Shown here in pieces: positions 42,463-50,598 of a stretch of 64,000 nucleotides of DNA. A model generated the notes under the pieces. It ran no database searches, had not been told where the DNA came from, and worked only from the letters and a program-made list of their open reading frames with translations. This stretch comes from Streptomyces hygroscopicus subsp. hygroscopicus (lineage in GTDB: Bacteria; Actinomycetota; Actinomycetes; Streptomycetales; Streptomycetaceae), in contig NZ_BSSM01000021.1 of assembly GCF_030269125.1 (NCBI RefSeq), positions 1-64,000 of the forward strand, in the 5' to 3' direction. Numbering within the stretch: position 1 is the first letter of the stretch; every line of letters begins with the position of its first letter. The translations under genes and the position numbers were made by a program.

Positions 42463-43037
42463 GTGTCGCTCTCACCCCGCCCGGCCCTGATCTGCGCCTA
42501 CTGGTGTCGCTCGCCGCTTGGACCTGGCAGGGCGCCGGACCGGACGGCCGCGAGATCGCGCACATCCTGATCACGCACACCCCGGCCCTGACTGACGGCG
42601 GCACCGTCGTGCCAGCCGAGGACCGAATGCGGCGACTGTCCGTGTGTCTCGGTGGCCTGACCGGAGCCCGTGAAGTCATCCCGGATCCGGAGCGCCGCCT
42701 ACAGCTCGTCGGCGACCGCGTGCTGCTGCATATTCCCGAGGCTTCCCGGCGACTGCAGCTACCCACTCGCCGTTCCTGGACCGAACTGGTCACCCGCACC
42801 GGCGAGGCGATTCTCCTCCTCGGTCTTGATCCGCTGCCACAGTCTGCAGACGCTCTTCGCCTCGATGCCTACCTGGACTCCGCCCTCGCAGCCGACCGAC
42901 TGCTGTTCGGGCGCGTCCAGTTCCCGCCGCCAGGCCCGCGCGCTGATGTCTGCTCGACCTGCGGCGGCAGCGGCACGGACCCGATCTCGGGCCGCGCATG
43001 CCCGGACTGTTCCCTGCACTGCCGACTCGAACCGTGA
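42459..43037 (+). CDS. Cargo-cluster protein with C-terminal zinc ribbon
   Basis: The 192-residue protein starts at ATG 42459, overlapping the previous stop. No family is recognised in residues 1-160. The C-terminus ADVCSTCGGSGTDPISGRACPDCSLHC is a DnaJ-like CxxCxG zinc ribbon. Its position immediately upstream of the radical-SAM gene suggests a substrate-binding or chaperone role in peptide maturation (inference). Confidence 0.65.
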   Translation: MSVALTPPGPDLRLLVSLAAWTWQGAGPDGREIAHILITHTPALTDGGTVVPAEDRMRRLSVCLGGLTGAREVIPDPERRLQLVGDRVLLHIPEASRRLQLPTRRSWTELVTRTGEAILLLGLDPLPQSADALRLDAYLDSALAADRLLFGRVQFPPPGPRADVCSTCGGSGTDPISGRACPDCSLHCRLEP

Positions 43038-43047
43038 AAGGCACGCC

Positions 43048-44169
43048 ATGCACCAGCTCATCGCTGCCCCTTTCCTTGACGGCCACCTTCTGCTGCGTCC
43101 CGGAGCGCGATCCGGAGCCCGCATCCCGGCCACCCACTACGAGCAACTGCGAGCCGCCGACGGCGCGCAGACCCTGCCTGGCTGGACGGTCGACCTGGCA
43201 GCCGAAGCCTGGGGCCTCGATGTCGCCAGCGCCCCGACGACGGACACGGTCCTGATCCGCGAGCCGTCTGCGTACGGATACTGTCGGGCCTCCTGGGAGA
43301 TCAACCTCGGATGTAATTTCGCCTGCAAGCACTGCTATCTCGGCGAACGGCCCTTCTCCGGCCTCACTTGGGAGAACAAGGTCAAGCTCCTGGACATCAT
43401 GCGCAAGGCCGGCGTCATCTGGCTCCAGATCACCGGCGGTGAACCGACCATGGACCCGCACTTCCAGAACGCCTACCGGTACGCCTGGCTGGCCGGAATG
43501 ATGCTCACGATCTCCACCAACGGCTCCCTGCTGTTCCGCCCCGACCTGCTCCAGCTCTTCAGGGAGTGCCCGCCGTACCGCCTCGTCGTCAGCATGTACG
43601 GCGCGAGCGAGGAGTCCTTCGACGCGCTCACTCAGCGGCGCGGAGCCTGGAAGGCGTTCCGGCGGGGCATGGACGCCGCCCGCGCCGCAGGGCTGCCACT
43701 GCGCATCAACATCGTCGTCACCGAGGACAACGCGAGCGAGGCAGACGCGATGGCCGCGCTCGCCAAGGAGTGGGGCGTGGAACACCACGCGTACACCAAC
43801 ATGACCCCGACGATCTACGGCGGTGGCGAACCCCTCCTCGCCCAGTCCGCAGACCACCTGCGCCAGCGCAAGCCGTTCGCTGGATGCAACGCCGGCCACA
43901 CGTTCTTCCACGCCGACCCGCACGCCAGGGTCTCGATCTGCAAGGTCGGCCGCGACGACCAGATCGACCTCATGGCCGAAGGCATCGAAGGACTGCGACG
44001 GCTCGGCACGATCGCCGACCGCCTGATGCTTCGCACCGGAGGGTGCGAGGGCTGCGCCCTGTCCGGTACCTGCCGGGTCTGCCGTCCCCTGGCCAAGCAT
44101 TATCAGGAGGCGAAGGCGCCGCTGCACAGCTACTGCCAGCACGGAGACAAGGAGAAGGTGACCTCATGA
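43048..44169 (+). CDS. Radical SAM/SPASM peptide-modifying enzyme
   Basis: The 373-residue protein has the SAM-cluster motif CNFACKHC near residue 89-96, a GGEPTM motif (QITGGEPTMDPH) and a C-terminal SPASM region: GCNAGHTFF, SICKVG, and GGCEGCALSGTCRVC ending SYCQHG, enough cysteines for auxiliary clusters. Such enzymes cross-link or epimerise ribosomal peptides. Residues 1-60 (HLLLRPGARSGARIPATHYEQL) could be a peptide-recognition domain. The stop overlaps the start of the precursor-like gene (ATGA). Confidence 0.9.
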   Translation: MHQLIAAPFLDGHLLLRPGARSGARIPATHYEQLRAADGAQTLPGWTVDLAAEAWGLDVASAPTTDTVLIREPSAYGYCRASWEINLGCNFACKHCYLGERPFSGLTWENKVKLLDIMRKAGVIWLQITGGEPTMDPHFQNAYRYAWLAGMMLTISTNGSLLFRPDLLQLFRECPPYRLVVSMYGASEESFDALTQRRGAWKAFRRGMDAARAAGLPLRINIVVTEDNASEADAMAALAKEWGVEHHAYTNMTPTIYGGGEPLLAQSADHLRQRKPFAGCNAGHTFFHADPHARVSICKVGRDDQIDLMAEGIEGLRRLGTIADRLMLRTGGCEGCALSGTCRVCRPLAKHYQEAKAPLHSYCQHGDKEKVTS

Positions 44170-44330
44170 CCGGACCCGTACCGGTGCAGATCCTGACAGG
44201 CTCGCCACCCAGTGCGCGCCGCGCAGCGCCCCCGGTGGCCTCGTCCGCCGTGACGCTCGTCGCGGACTTGGACGACGTCGTCGAGAGCGCCGAGTGCTCC
44301 TGCGACGCCGGCGACGATAACCCCCACTAA
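44166..44330 (+). CDS. Putative RiPP precursor peptide
   Basis: A 54-residue peptide translationally coupled to the radical-SAM gene. A Pro/Ala-rich front is followed by a leader-like amphipathic stretch VTLVADLDDVVES and a short C-terminal core with Cys44, Ser45 and Cys46 followed by DAGDDNPH. Two cysteines next to small or acidic residues fit a thioether (sactionine-type) or other radical-SAM cross-link target. A strong terminator follows 20 bp later, so it closes the operon. The family is not one I can name. Confidence 0.65.
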   Translation: MTGPVPVQILTGSPPSARRAAPPVASSAVTLVADLDDVVESAECSCDAGDDNPH

Positions 44331-44349
44331 TTCCGGCCCGACCGATGTG

Positions 44350-44378
44350 CTCCGGCCCGTCCCACCGACGGGCCGGAG
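44350..44378 (+). terminator. Terminator after the precursor-like gene
   Basis: Perfect 12-bp stem CTCCGGCCCGTC with its complement at 44367-44378, loop CCACC. Confidence 0.8.
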
Positions 44379-44408
44379 TACTCTCACGTACAGCGCTAAG
44401 GTGCCCGC

Positions 44409-45275
44409 ATGTTCTTCCGCTGGGACTGGCTCCGCCCCGTGCTCACCGCACCGGTCGTGCCCACCCTCGGCCCCGTCCACCCGCACGCCCTGACGGCGGA
44501 CCTCTTCGAAGCCACCCTCCTCGTGGCCGCCGACCGGCGCTTCCTGCCGTACGACAAGGACCGCCGCTGGGGCAACGAGAAGCAGGAGGTCGTCCTTCCT
44601 GGCGACGTGGTCCACCACCCTGACCACACACTCATCCCGACTCTGCTGACGCGCGGCCGACGAGCGGTGAAGGTCTTCGCCTACGGTCACCGGAGCGACG
44701 TCCTGTACCAGGCCGCCGAACTCGCAGCGAAGCTCGCGGCCCTTCACGGAGCAGCCTCTGCTCGTGTTATCCGGCCACTGGGCCCGGAGACGACCCATAC
44801 ACATGGCGTCCGCATCCAGCTCAAGGACTTTACGGCGCGGTACTGTCCCCCCTCCGCCGGCCCCGTCCGTCGGCTCGAAGACTGGCCCCTCCCCATCCGC
44901 GGCACCTTTACCGCCTTCGCCCAGACGATGGGGGCCGACGGCTTCGCCTTCCTCGACCGTCAGATGAAGACCAAGGGATGCGGCCCGGTCCTCGTGGCCG
45001 TGGTGGAGGACCGTGTTGTCGGTGCCATCGGCCCCATGGAGATCTGTCCCGACCCCACGGGTGCTGACCAGCTCATGCCGCAATACTTCGCCGTGCACCC
45101 AGAGGCTCGCGGGCACGGACTCGGCCGGCACCTGTGGCGGGCGGCCATGCACTGGGGCCAGACTTACGGCGCGGTGTACCAGCTCCTCCAGACCGAAGTC
45201 CGGGGAGCCTCGGATCACCTCTGTCGTAGCGAAGGGCTCGCCACGCTGGGTTTTCTCCACGACAGGAGGGTCTGA
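44409..45275 (+). CDS. GNAT-family N-acetyltransferase
   Basis: The 288-residue protein has a C-terminal GNAT domain: VLVAVVEDRVVGAIGPMEI, then MPQYFAVHPEARGHGLGRHLWRAAM with the acetyl-CoA pyrophosphate loop. The N-terminal 150 residues are not recognised. It has its own TAAGGT -10 box (44397-44402) 6 bases before the ATG and lies after a terminator, so it is separately, probably leaderlessly, transcribed. It may acylate the peptide or give self-protection; neither is shown. Confidence 0.75.
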   Translation: MFFRWDWLRPVLTAPVVPTLGPVHPHALTADLFEATLLVAADRRFLPYDKDRRWGNEKQEVVLPGDVVHHPDHTLIPTLLTRGRRAVKVFAYGHRSDVLYQAAELAAKLAALHGAASARVIRPLGPETTHTHGVRIQLKDFTARYCPPSAGPVRRLEDWPLPIRGTFTAFAQTMGADGFAFLDRQMKTKGCGPVLVAVVEDRVVGAIGPMEICPDPTGADQLMPQYFAVHPEARGHGLGRHLWRAAMHWGQTYGAVYQLLQTEVRGASDHLCRSEGLATLGFLHDRRV

Positions 45276-45650
45276 CGCAAGCTTGGCACGTTCCTGCTAA
45301 CGATCAGGCCGCCAGGTGTCAGTGGGACGCGCTAGCCTGCTCGCGTGATTGCAGGTGCTCTGCCCAGGCTGCACGAGTTAGGCCACGGAGCATGGGCAGC
45401 CAAGTGAAGCTACGAGTCTGCTCTCCGACCCGCCGCTGCTGGTCGGCCTACGCGAGCAATACCCCGAAGGCGGTCTTGCTGTCTGCCAGGGTTCGGCCCA
45501 ACTCGGCACCTGGCGACCTCACTTGGCACTAGGCTGATCCATCAGTCAGCAGCGCTGCGTGCGTCTTGTGACACTCAGCGCGCTACGGGATTATTGATCT
45601 CGGTCAGATGAGCGGGGGTTTCTGGTGGGTGCGTTCGGAGCGGGTGGACA
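45276..45650. other. Spacer between the two cargo modules
   Basis: No gene or clear repeat is seen in these 375 bases. Base composition falls from left to right toward the HerA gene. A sequence TTGTGACA near 45,567 followed by AT-richer bases (GGGATTATTGATC near 45,588) could be the herA promoter, but the match is weak. Confidence 0.45.
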
Positions 45651-47693
45651 GTGACGGAATTCATTCCCGGCGTTGGCGCCGGGTCTTTGCTGCGGTCTGA
45701 GCTGCTTGCCGATGGTCGGTCGACCCGGATAGGTGCGATTCACCAGATCGACTACGGCCAGGCCGTCGTGCTGACTCACGATCGCTGGAAGTTCGACGCC
45801 GGTGGTATTCCGCAGTTCTCGTTCCTCCTCGCGACCGCGCAGGACGTCAACGAGCCACACGTCGACGATGACGAGGTGCTGCTTCTGCGCGTGGAGGGCA
45901 CGTCGCCGCTGTCGCTTGAGCGCGACCTGCACGCAGTGCGCGAGGAGTCCCTGCGAACGGCTCTGTCTAACAACCAGGACCCATCGCCATCCGCCGTGCT
46001 CGATGCGGAGCTCGACCCGTTCACCAAGAACCGCGTGTCGTTCACTGGTGTGCGATGCAAGATCCTCGGCACCTTCTACGAAGACGACGTGGATGGGCAG
46101 AAGGTGCTGGAGTTCGGTGCCGATGTGGACAACTTCTACGCCACGTCCATGTACCGAGTCCTGAAGCCTATCGGTGACGGCCTCGCGACGATCGCGTCCT
46201 ACCTCAAACCGACCGGACGCCCGGTGGAACGCGTACGCATCGGCGCGGTGCGGTACTCCGCTACGCGGCGGCGAGCTAAAGCCGCCAAGCAGGCCGACGC
46301 CGCAGTCGAAGTCAACATCCGGGACTTCATTGGCAACAAGACCGCCCTGCTCGGCATGACTCGGATGGGCAAGTCGAATACCGCGAAGATCATCATCGCG
46401 CGCACGTTCGTGGTCTCCGAACGACAGCGCGCCGCTGGCGGTCACCCCATTGGGCAGCTGATTTTCGACCCGCAGGGGGAGTACGCCAACCCAAATGTGC
46501 AGGATGGTACCGAGATTGCGGCGATCGGTGCGGACCATGTCCGGATCTTCAAGTTCGGTGCGGACGGCACGCAGCCGCATGTTAAGCCTCTCAACATCAA
46601 CTTCTTTTCTGAGAATCAGATTGACGCAGTCCAAGGGTTGATTTCCGACACTCTTAGCGGCGATGAGTCTGGTTACGTCAAGGACTTCGCGGGTATGTCC
46701 TACGCGGATGTTCCAGGAGATCGCTCCGCCACCACGCATGCCCAACGTGCCCGGCTTGTTCTCTATGGCGCGCTGATGCGTGCGGGCTTCGCAGTGCCGA
46801 CAAATTTTCGCGCGCGAATCAATATCAGCGCCGCTTTTCAGCAGAAGATTGTCGCCGAACTCGGCCGTAACCCGTTTGTGCAAGTCGGGAACAGTGCCAA
46901 TTTCGTGGCCGTCGCTGCAGCAGACGTAGAGAATGTCGTCGACAAGATTGTAGAGCTGCGCGACGCCGGAGACACCGACGCGAGCAACTTCGCCAAGGAT
47001 GTCCGCTGGAAGAGCGTTGAGCCAATTTTCACGACTCGCAGCGGGAACCGCAGCGTCCGAGGCTGGCGAAATCTGAACCCACTGCGCTCGTTTCACAGCC
47101 CAGCGACACAGAACGACCCTGCGATCGAGATCTACGAGGAGCTTCTCCGGGGGCGCATTGTGATCGTCGATTTGCATGTCGGGGCCGAAGCTGTGACCAA
47201 GGCGCTGAGCGAGTCGATTACGCGTCGACTGCTTTCTAAGCAGACCGAGGTGTTTACCTCTGGGCAGGAACCGCCGCACATTCAGGTGATGCTTGAGGAG
47301 GCTCACAACCTGTTCTCGTCGGATCGCTATAAGGATGACCTTGACGTCTGGGTCAAGCTCGCCAAGGAAGCGAGCAAGCTGAATCTCGGCATGACCTACG
47401 CCACGCAAGAGGTCTCGGGGGTGGCGCATCAGGTCAAGGCGAATACTGCCAACTGGGTTGTCGCCCATTTGAATAACACGACAGAGGTGCGGGAGCTGGC
47501 CAAGTTCTACGACTTCGGGGCGTTCTCGGATGCGATCATCGCCTCCGAGGATCGTGGGTACGTGCGGCTCAAGACCCTGTCCTCGCCGTACATTGTTCCT
47601 GTCCAGATCGATCGGTACGACATCGCGCTCGTCAACGAAGCACGAGCAGCGGCTGGTGACCCGCCGTTGACGCTGAACGGTACGGCACTCTGA
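45651..47693 (+). CDS. herA: HerA-like hexameric DNA translocase
   Basis: The 680-residue protein has an N-terminal beta-rich HAS-barrel-like region (1-150), Walker A GMTRMGKSNTAK near residue 234, a strand LIFDPQGEYANP and Walker B QVMLEEAHNLF near residue 545, then WVVAHLNNTTEV. HerA pumps DNA and activates the NurA nuclease. The GTG at 45651 opens the operon. The stop overlaps the NurA start by one base (TGATG). Codon use is visibly less G+C-rich than the host genes, indicating separate acquisition. Confidence 0.88.
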   Translation: MTEFIPGVGAGSLLRSELLADGRSTRIGAIHQIDYGQAVVLTHDRWKFDAGGIPQFSFLLATAQDVNEPHVDDDEVLLLRVEGTSPLSLERDLHAVREESLRTALSNNQDPSPSAVLDAELDPFTKNRVSFTGVRCKILGTFYEDDVDGQKVLEFGADVDNFYATSMYRVLKPIGDGLATIASYLKPTGRPVERVRIGAVRYSATRRRAKAAKQADAAVEVNIRDFIGNKTALLGMTRMGKSNTAKIIIARTFVVSERQRAAGGHPIGQLIFDPQGEYANPNVQDGTEIAAIGADHVRIFKFGADGTQPHVKPLNINFFSENQIDAVQGLISDTLSGDESGYVKDFAGMSYADVPGDRSATTHAQRARLVLYGALMRAGFAVPTNFRARINISAAFQQKIVAELGRNPFVQVGNSANFVAVAAADVENVVDKIVELRDAGDTDASNFAKDVRWKSVEPIFTTRSGNRSVRGWRNLNPLRSFHSPATQNDPAIEIYEELLRGRIVIVDLHVGAEAVTKALSESITRRLLSKQTEVFTSGQEPPHIQVMLEEAHNLFSSDRYKDDLDVWVKLAKEASKLNLGMTYATQEVSGVAHQVKANTANWVVAHLNNTTEVRELAKFYDFGAFSDAIIASEDRGYVRLKTLSSPYIVPVQIDRYDIALVNEARAAAGDPPLTLNGTAL

Positions 47694-49093
47694 TGCCGTA
47701 CGAGACCGTCGGCGGGGCTCACGAGATCGCATCGCGGCTGGGGCATTCGGCGGCTGCCATCCGGGCGATCGCGGACCAACGCACCTTCCATGTCCCGGCT
47801 GAGGCGATCCAGGACCTGGATTCGATCCGCGAGCGAATCCGTCCGCGGAGCGACTTCGCTGCCCCGCCTGCGCCAGACCGACTCACTGCTGCGCTGGCGA
47901 TCGATGGTTCACACGTCGTTGAGCAGGTTCGTGACGGCCTGCCATCGGTCCTGTACGGGTTTGCACAGGCCGCCGCAGCGTACGTGGACCTCGGAGTTTT
48001 GGAATCGCAGCGGGCCGAGCGGTTTGTCGACCCGTACAAGATCGAGCGTGCGGTCAACACCGCCATCGTGACGCTTGATCTGCCTGTCTCCGGCGCGTAC
48101 ACGCGTGCCGACGCCGACATCGTGACCTCGTGGCGAGAGGTCATCAATGAGCTATTTCGGCAGAAGAAGATCGACGTCAATCGCCTCGACCAGCCGCTAC
48201 TGGACCTGCTCTTCCTTCTCCACGGCGCTCCCGGTGCGCCAGCGGCTACAGTGCCGGTTAACTGTCCGACGCAGGACTGCAAGAAGGACATTCCTGTGCC
48301 GCCCGCTGGTGCCGACTGCGACGCGTGCGGCGTGCACCTTTTCCCCACCGACGTGCTCCGTATACATGAGGAAGTTGGCGAGGAGGGGACGAACCAGTCC
48401 GCTCTCGGGCGGCTCATGTCGGTGATTGAGCTGTTGGTGCTGGTCGGGCTGGCGACGCTGCTGTGGGAGCAGTCTCGCCAGAAGGCTCTTCCCACGACGC
48501 TGTTCATCGTCGATGGCCCGCTGGCCGTGTTCGGCACACCAGCAAAGCTGCGCGGGCGAGCCCTTGAATACTTCCAAGCGATGGGCAGGGCTACTCCGGG
48601 CAACGCGCCATACGTCTGTGGGATTGAGAAGTCCGGAGTTCTGGTCGACTACGCGCGCCAACTGGCCCGACACGACATTCTCGAACCGGGTGACCTGTTG
48701 GTATGCGACGAACAGATCATTGCGCGAGTCGTAAACGCCAACAACGCCCGCGCCTACGGTAAGGAGACATACTGGGGCCGCAAGTTCGTGTATCGCGCGC
48801 TTGACGGGCGAGTTGTCGTCCCGACCGTGCCACCACCGATGGGTGCACCGTATGATGCCAACGGCGGCCAAGCCGACCCGGCGGCCTACCCGACGTTGCC
48901 TGCAATCCTCGACGTGATCGACCGGACTGGTTCCTCGATGTACATCGACGGCATCATCCCAGTGGCGGCCGCGCACGGGAAGGCCGCGTTCCCGATCGGC
49001 GTGGGCACCGATGTGCTCCGCCTCGTAGCCACCAAACGTCTCGGTCTCGACTCGTCTGCTGGACAAGCGGCTCCGGTACGGTTTACCCCATGA
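47693..49093 (+). CDS. nurA: NurA-domain nuclease
   Basis: The 466-residue protein shows NurA motifs: AIDGSHVV near residue 68 (metal-binding Asp), FIVDGPLAVFG near 270, and VAAAHGKAAFPIG near the C-terminus. An inserted four-cysteine motif (CPTQDC ... CDAC, residues 190-213) is probably a zinc site. NurA is a 5'-3' exonuclease/endonuclease that works inside a HerA ring. It overlaps herA by 1 bp and the methyltransferase gene by 4 bp. Confidence 0.85.
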   Translation: MPYETVGGAHEIASRLGHSAAAIRAIADQRTFHVPAEAIQDLDSIRERIRPRSDFAAPPAPDRLTAALAIDGSHVVEQVRDGLPSVLYGFAQAAAAYVDLGVLESQRAERFVDPYKIERAVNTAIVTLDLPVSGAYTRADADIVTSWREVINELFRQKKIDVNRLDQPLLDLLFLLHGAPGAPAATVPVNCPTQDCKKDIPVPPAGADCDACGVHLFPTDVLRIHEEVGEEGTNQSALGRLMSVIELLVLVGLATLLWEQSRQKALPTTLFIVDGPLAVFGTPAKLRGRALEYFQAMGRATPGNAPYVCGIEKSGVLVDYARQLARHDILEPGDLLVCDEQIIARVVNANNARAYGKETYWGRKFVYRALDGRVVVPTVPPPMGAPYDANGGQADPAAYPTLPAILDVIDRTGSSMYIDGIIPVAAAHGKAAFPIGVGTDVLRLVATKRLGLDSSAGQAAPVRFTP

Positions 49094-50304
49094 TCGAGAA
49101 TGTGGCTGTGCCGCCGGCCGCCCCCCTCTGTGATGCTCACGCTGCACATGTTGCTGCGCCCGCAATCCCGACGCACATTCTCGACAACCCCCGCCCACTC
49201 GTTTCACCCGTCGGTATCGTTGACCACGCGCTCATGATGAGCAGGTACCAGTCACCCCTGCGCTATCCAGGAGCAAAGTCATCCCTCGCGCCGGTGATCG
49301 CCCGAATCCTGGATGCCGCCAAGGGTTCGAGGGCCGTTCCGGAAATCAACCTCCTGGTCGAGCCTTTCGCCGGCGGAGCGTCAGCGTCCTTGCGACTAGT
49401 TGGCCAAGGGCTCGTCGACCGAGTGCTGCTCGCTGACGTGGATCCCTTGGTGACTGCCTTCTGGCAGACCGCGGCCGCCGATACTGAGGCGCTGATCGAC
49501 CGTATGCATGACGAGTGGACCCGATACGTCAAGCCGGGTGGAGTAACCGCTGTCGATCGGTGGGACTATTGGCGTTCCTGGGTACCCACTCGCAAAGCAA
49601 AGCCTGCCACGGTCCGACTGGAGCTCGCGACACAGTGCCTATTCCTAAACCGCACAACGTTTTCTGGAATCCTTCACGGTAAGGCAGGCCCGATCGGCGG
49701 GCGCAAGCAAGCAAGCCCGTACGGCATCGGATGCCGGTGGAATCCGGAAGCCATAGAGGAACGACTTCGATATGTCGGTCACCTTTACGAAGTCGGCCGA
49801 ATCGTCGATGTCTGGCACAAGGACTGGCAACAGACACTCGATGACGTGCCCAGCTATTATCCGCAGTTGATCCCGTCTCGCGTTGTTGCTTACCTCGACC
49901 CGCCCTACATCGAAAAAGCCTCGCACTTGTACCGAACCTCTTTCGACCCTAGAGGTGGATACGGTGGCAACAGGGCTGGCAAGGCGGGGTCAGATGACCA
50001 CATGCTCCACATGCAGCTCGCCGGATATCTGCGTACCAAGGCGCAGTTCCGCTGGCTGCTCAGCTACGACAACAACCCAATGCTGACCGAGAGCACTTGG
50101 CTCTATGCGCACACTCGCATGGCGCCTAGCCGCGTGGACCGAGAGATGCTCGGCGTACGCTCGTGGCCCTTGACTAAACGGTTGGTGAAGACGCGCTACA
50201 GCGCTAGTGGTAAGACGGGCAAGCGCGATGCCGATGAACTCCTCATCACGACCCTTCCGCCGTCCACTGTCCCCGTAGATCACCAGCTGCGCGAGCTGCC
50301 CTGA
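49090..50304 (+). CDS. D12-class (Dam-like) DNA adenine N6-methyltransferase
   Basis: The 404-residue protein has LRYPGAKSSLAPVIARIL near residue 56 and VEPFAGGASASLRLV near 91 (SAM binding) and catalytic VVAYLDPPYIEKAS near 267, the DPPY motif of N6-adenine methyltransferases. The order FxGxG then DPPY is the alpha class typical of Dam and type II M.DpnM/M.EcoRV. The first 50 residues precede the domain; ATG 49090 is kept because of the ATGA overlap with nurA. In this context it probably marks self DNA for the HerA-NurA nuclease (inference). Confidence 0.88.
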   Translation: MIENVAVPPAAPLCDAHAAHVAAPAIPTHILDNPRPLVSPVGIVDHALMMSRYQSPLRYPGAKSSLAPVIARILDAAKGSRAVPEINLLVEPFAGGASASLRLVGQGLVDRVLLADVDPLVTAFWQTAAADTEALIDRMHDEWTRYVKPGGVTAVDRWDYWRSWVPTRKAKPATVRLELATQCLFLNRTTFSGILHGKAGPIGGRKQASPYGIGCRWNPEAIEERLRYVGHLYEVGRIVDVWHKDWQQTLDDVPSYYPQLIPSRVVAYLDPPYIEKASHLYRTSFDPRGGYGGNRAGKAGSDDHMLHMQLAGYLRTKAQFRWLLSYDNNPMLTESTWLYAHTRMAPSRVDREMLGVRSWPLTKRLVKTRYSASGKTGKRDADELLITTLPPSTVPVDHQLRELP

Positions 50305-50376
50305 TTGCGCAGCTGGGTTGACGGTTGCCACGCGGGGCGGTTTGGCGGGCTCGAAGCGGTCACGAGTGGCCAGCCT

Positions 50377-50398
50377 GCGTGAGCGATGCGTGAGCGGA
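50377..50398. repeat. Two 11-bp direct repeats near attR (putative integrase arm sites)
   Basis: GCGTGAGCGAT then GCGTGAGCGGA, the same repeat as at 30,849-30,881 by attL. They lie 115 bp inside the attR core. Confidence 0.6.
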
Positions 50399-50512
50399 TG
50401 GGACGGCACCGTCTGGATTAGGCATCATACCGATCGGGGTTGCAGGTCTCTGACCTGGTAAGACGGGATTCTGCGGCACCGCCCGGTAGTAGCCGGGATG
50501 ATCTTGCAGGCC

Positions 50513-50555
50513 CTCGTAATGCGTAGGTCTCGGGTTCGAATCCCGAAAGCGGCTC
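50513..50555. repeat. Right attachment site (attR core)
   Basis: An exact 43-bp copy of the tRNA-Thr 3' end, lacking the 5' part of the tRNA, so it is not a functional tRNA gene. Confidence 0.92.
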
Positions 50556-50560
50556 AGATA

Positions 50561-50595
50561 AACCCCAGGTCAGGTAGAAGCTGACCTGGGGTTTT
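50561..50595 (+). terminator. Original chromosomal tRNA-Thr terminator, displaced
   Basis: Stem AACCCCAGGTCAG pairs with CTGACCTGGGGTT, loop GTAGAAG, followed by TT G TTTT. It now lies 5 bp after attR, 19.8 kb from its tRNA. Confidence 0.8.
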
Positions 50596-50598
50596 GTT

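Larger units (their letters stand above)
30714..50555. mobile_element. Integrative mobilizable element in tRNA-Thr(CGT)
   Basis: A 19.8-kb insertion bounded by exact 43-bp direct repeats of the tRNA-Thr 3' end. It encodes integrase, excisionase-like protein, XRE regulator, DUF3631 ATPase, DUF2637 protein, MobC and relaxase, plus two cargo modules (radical-SAM peptide cluster; HerA-NurA-methyltransferase). There is no TraB/FtsK or type IV secretion gene, so transfer would need a helper. Integrase and relaxase both contain frameshifts. Flanking chromosomal genes are unrelated to the cargo. Confidence 0.9.

Noticed and set aside
45651..47693. HerA gene as the element's conjugative TraB/FtsK translocase
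   Set aside because: It is paired with nurA by overlapping codons and has the HerA-type N-terminus; no Spd-type cluster surrounds it.
50513..50555. A second tRNA-Thr at the right end
   Set aside because: Only the anticodon-loop to 3' end portion is present. The 5' acceptor strand and D-arm are missing, so it is the attR repeat.
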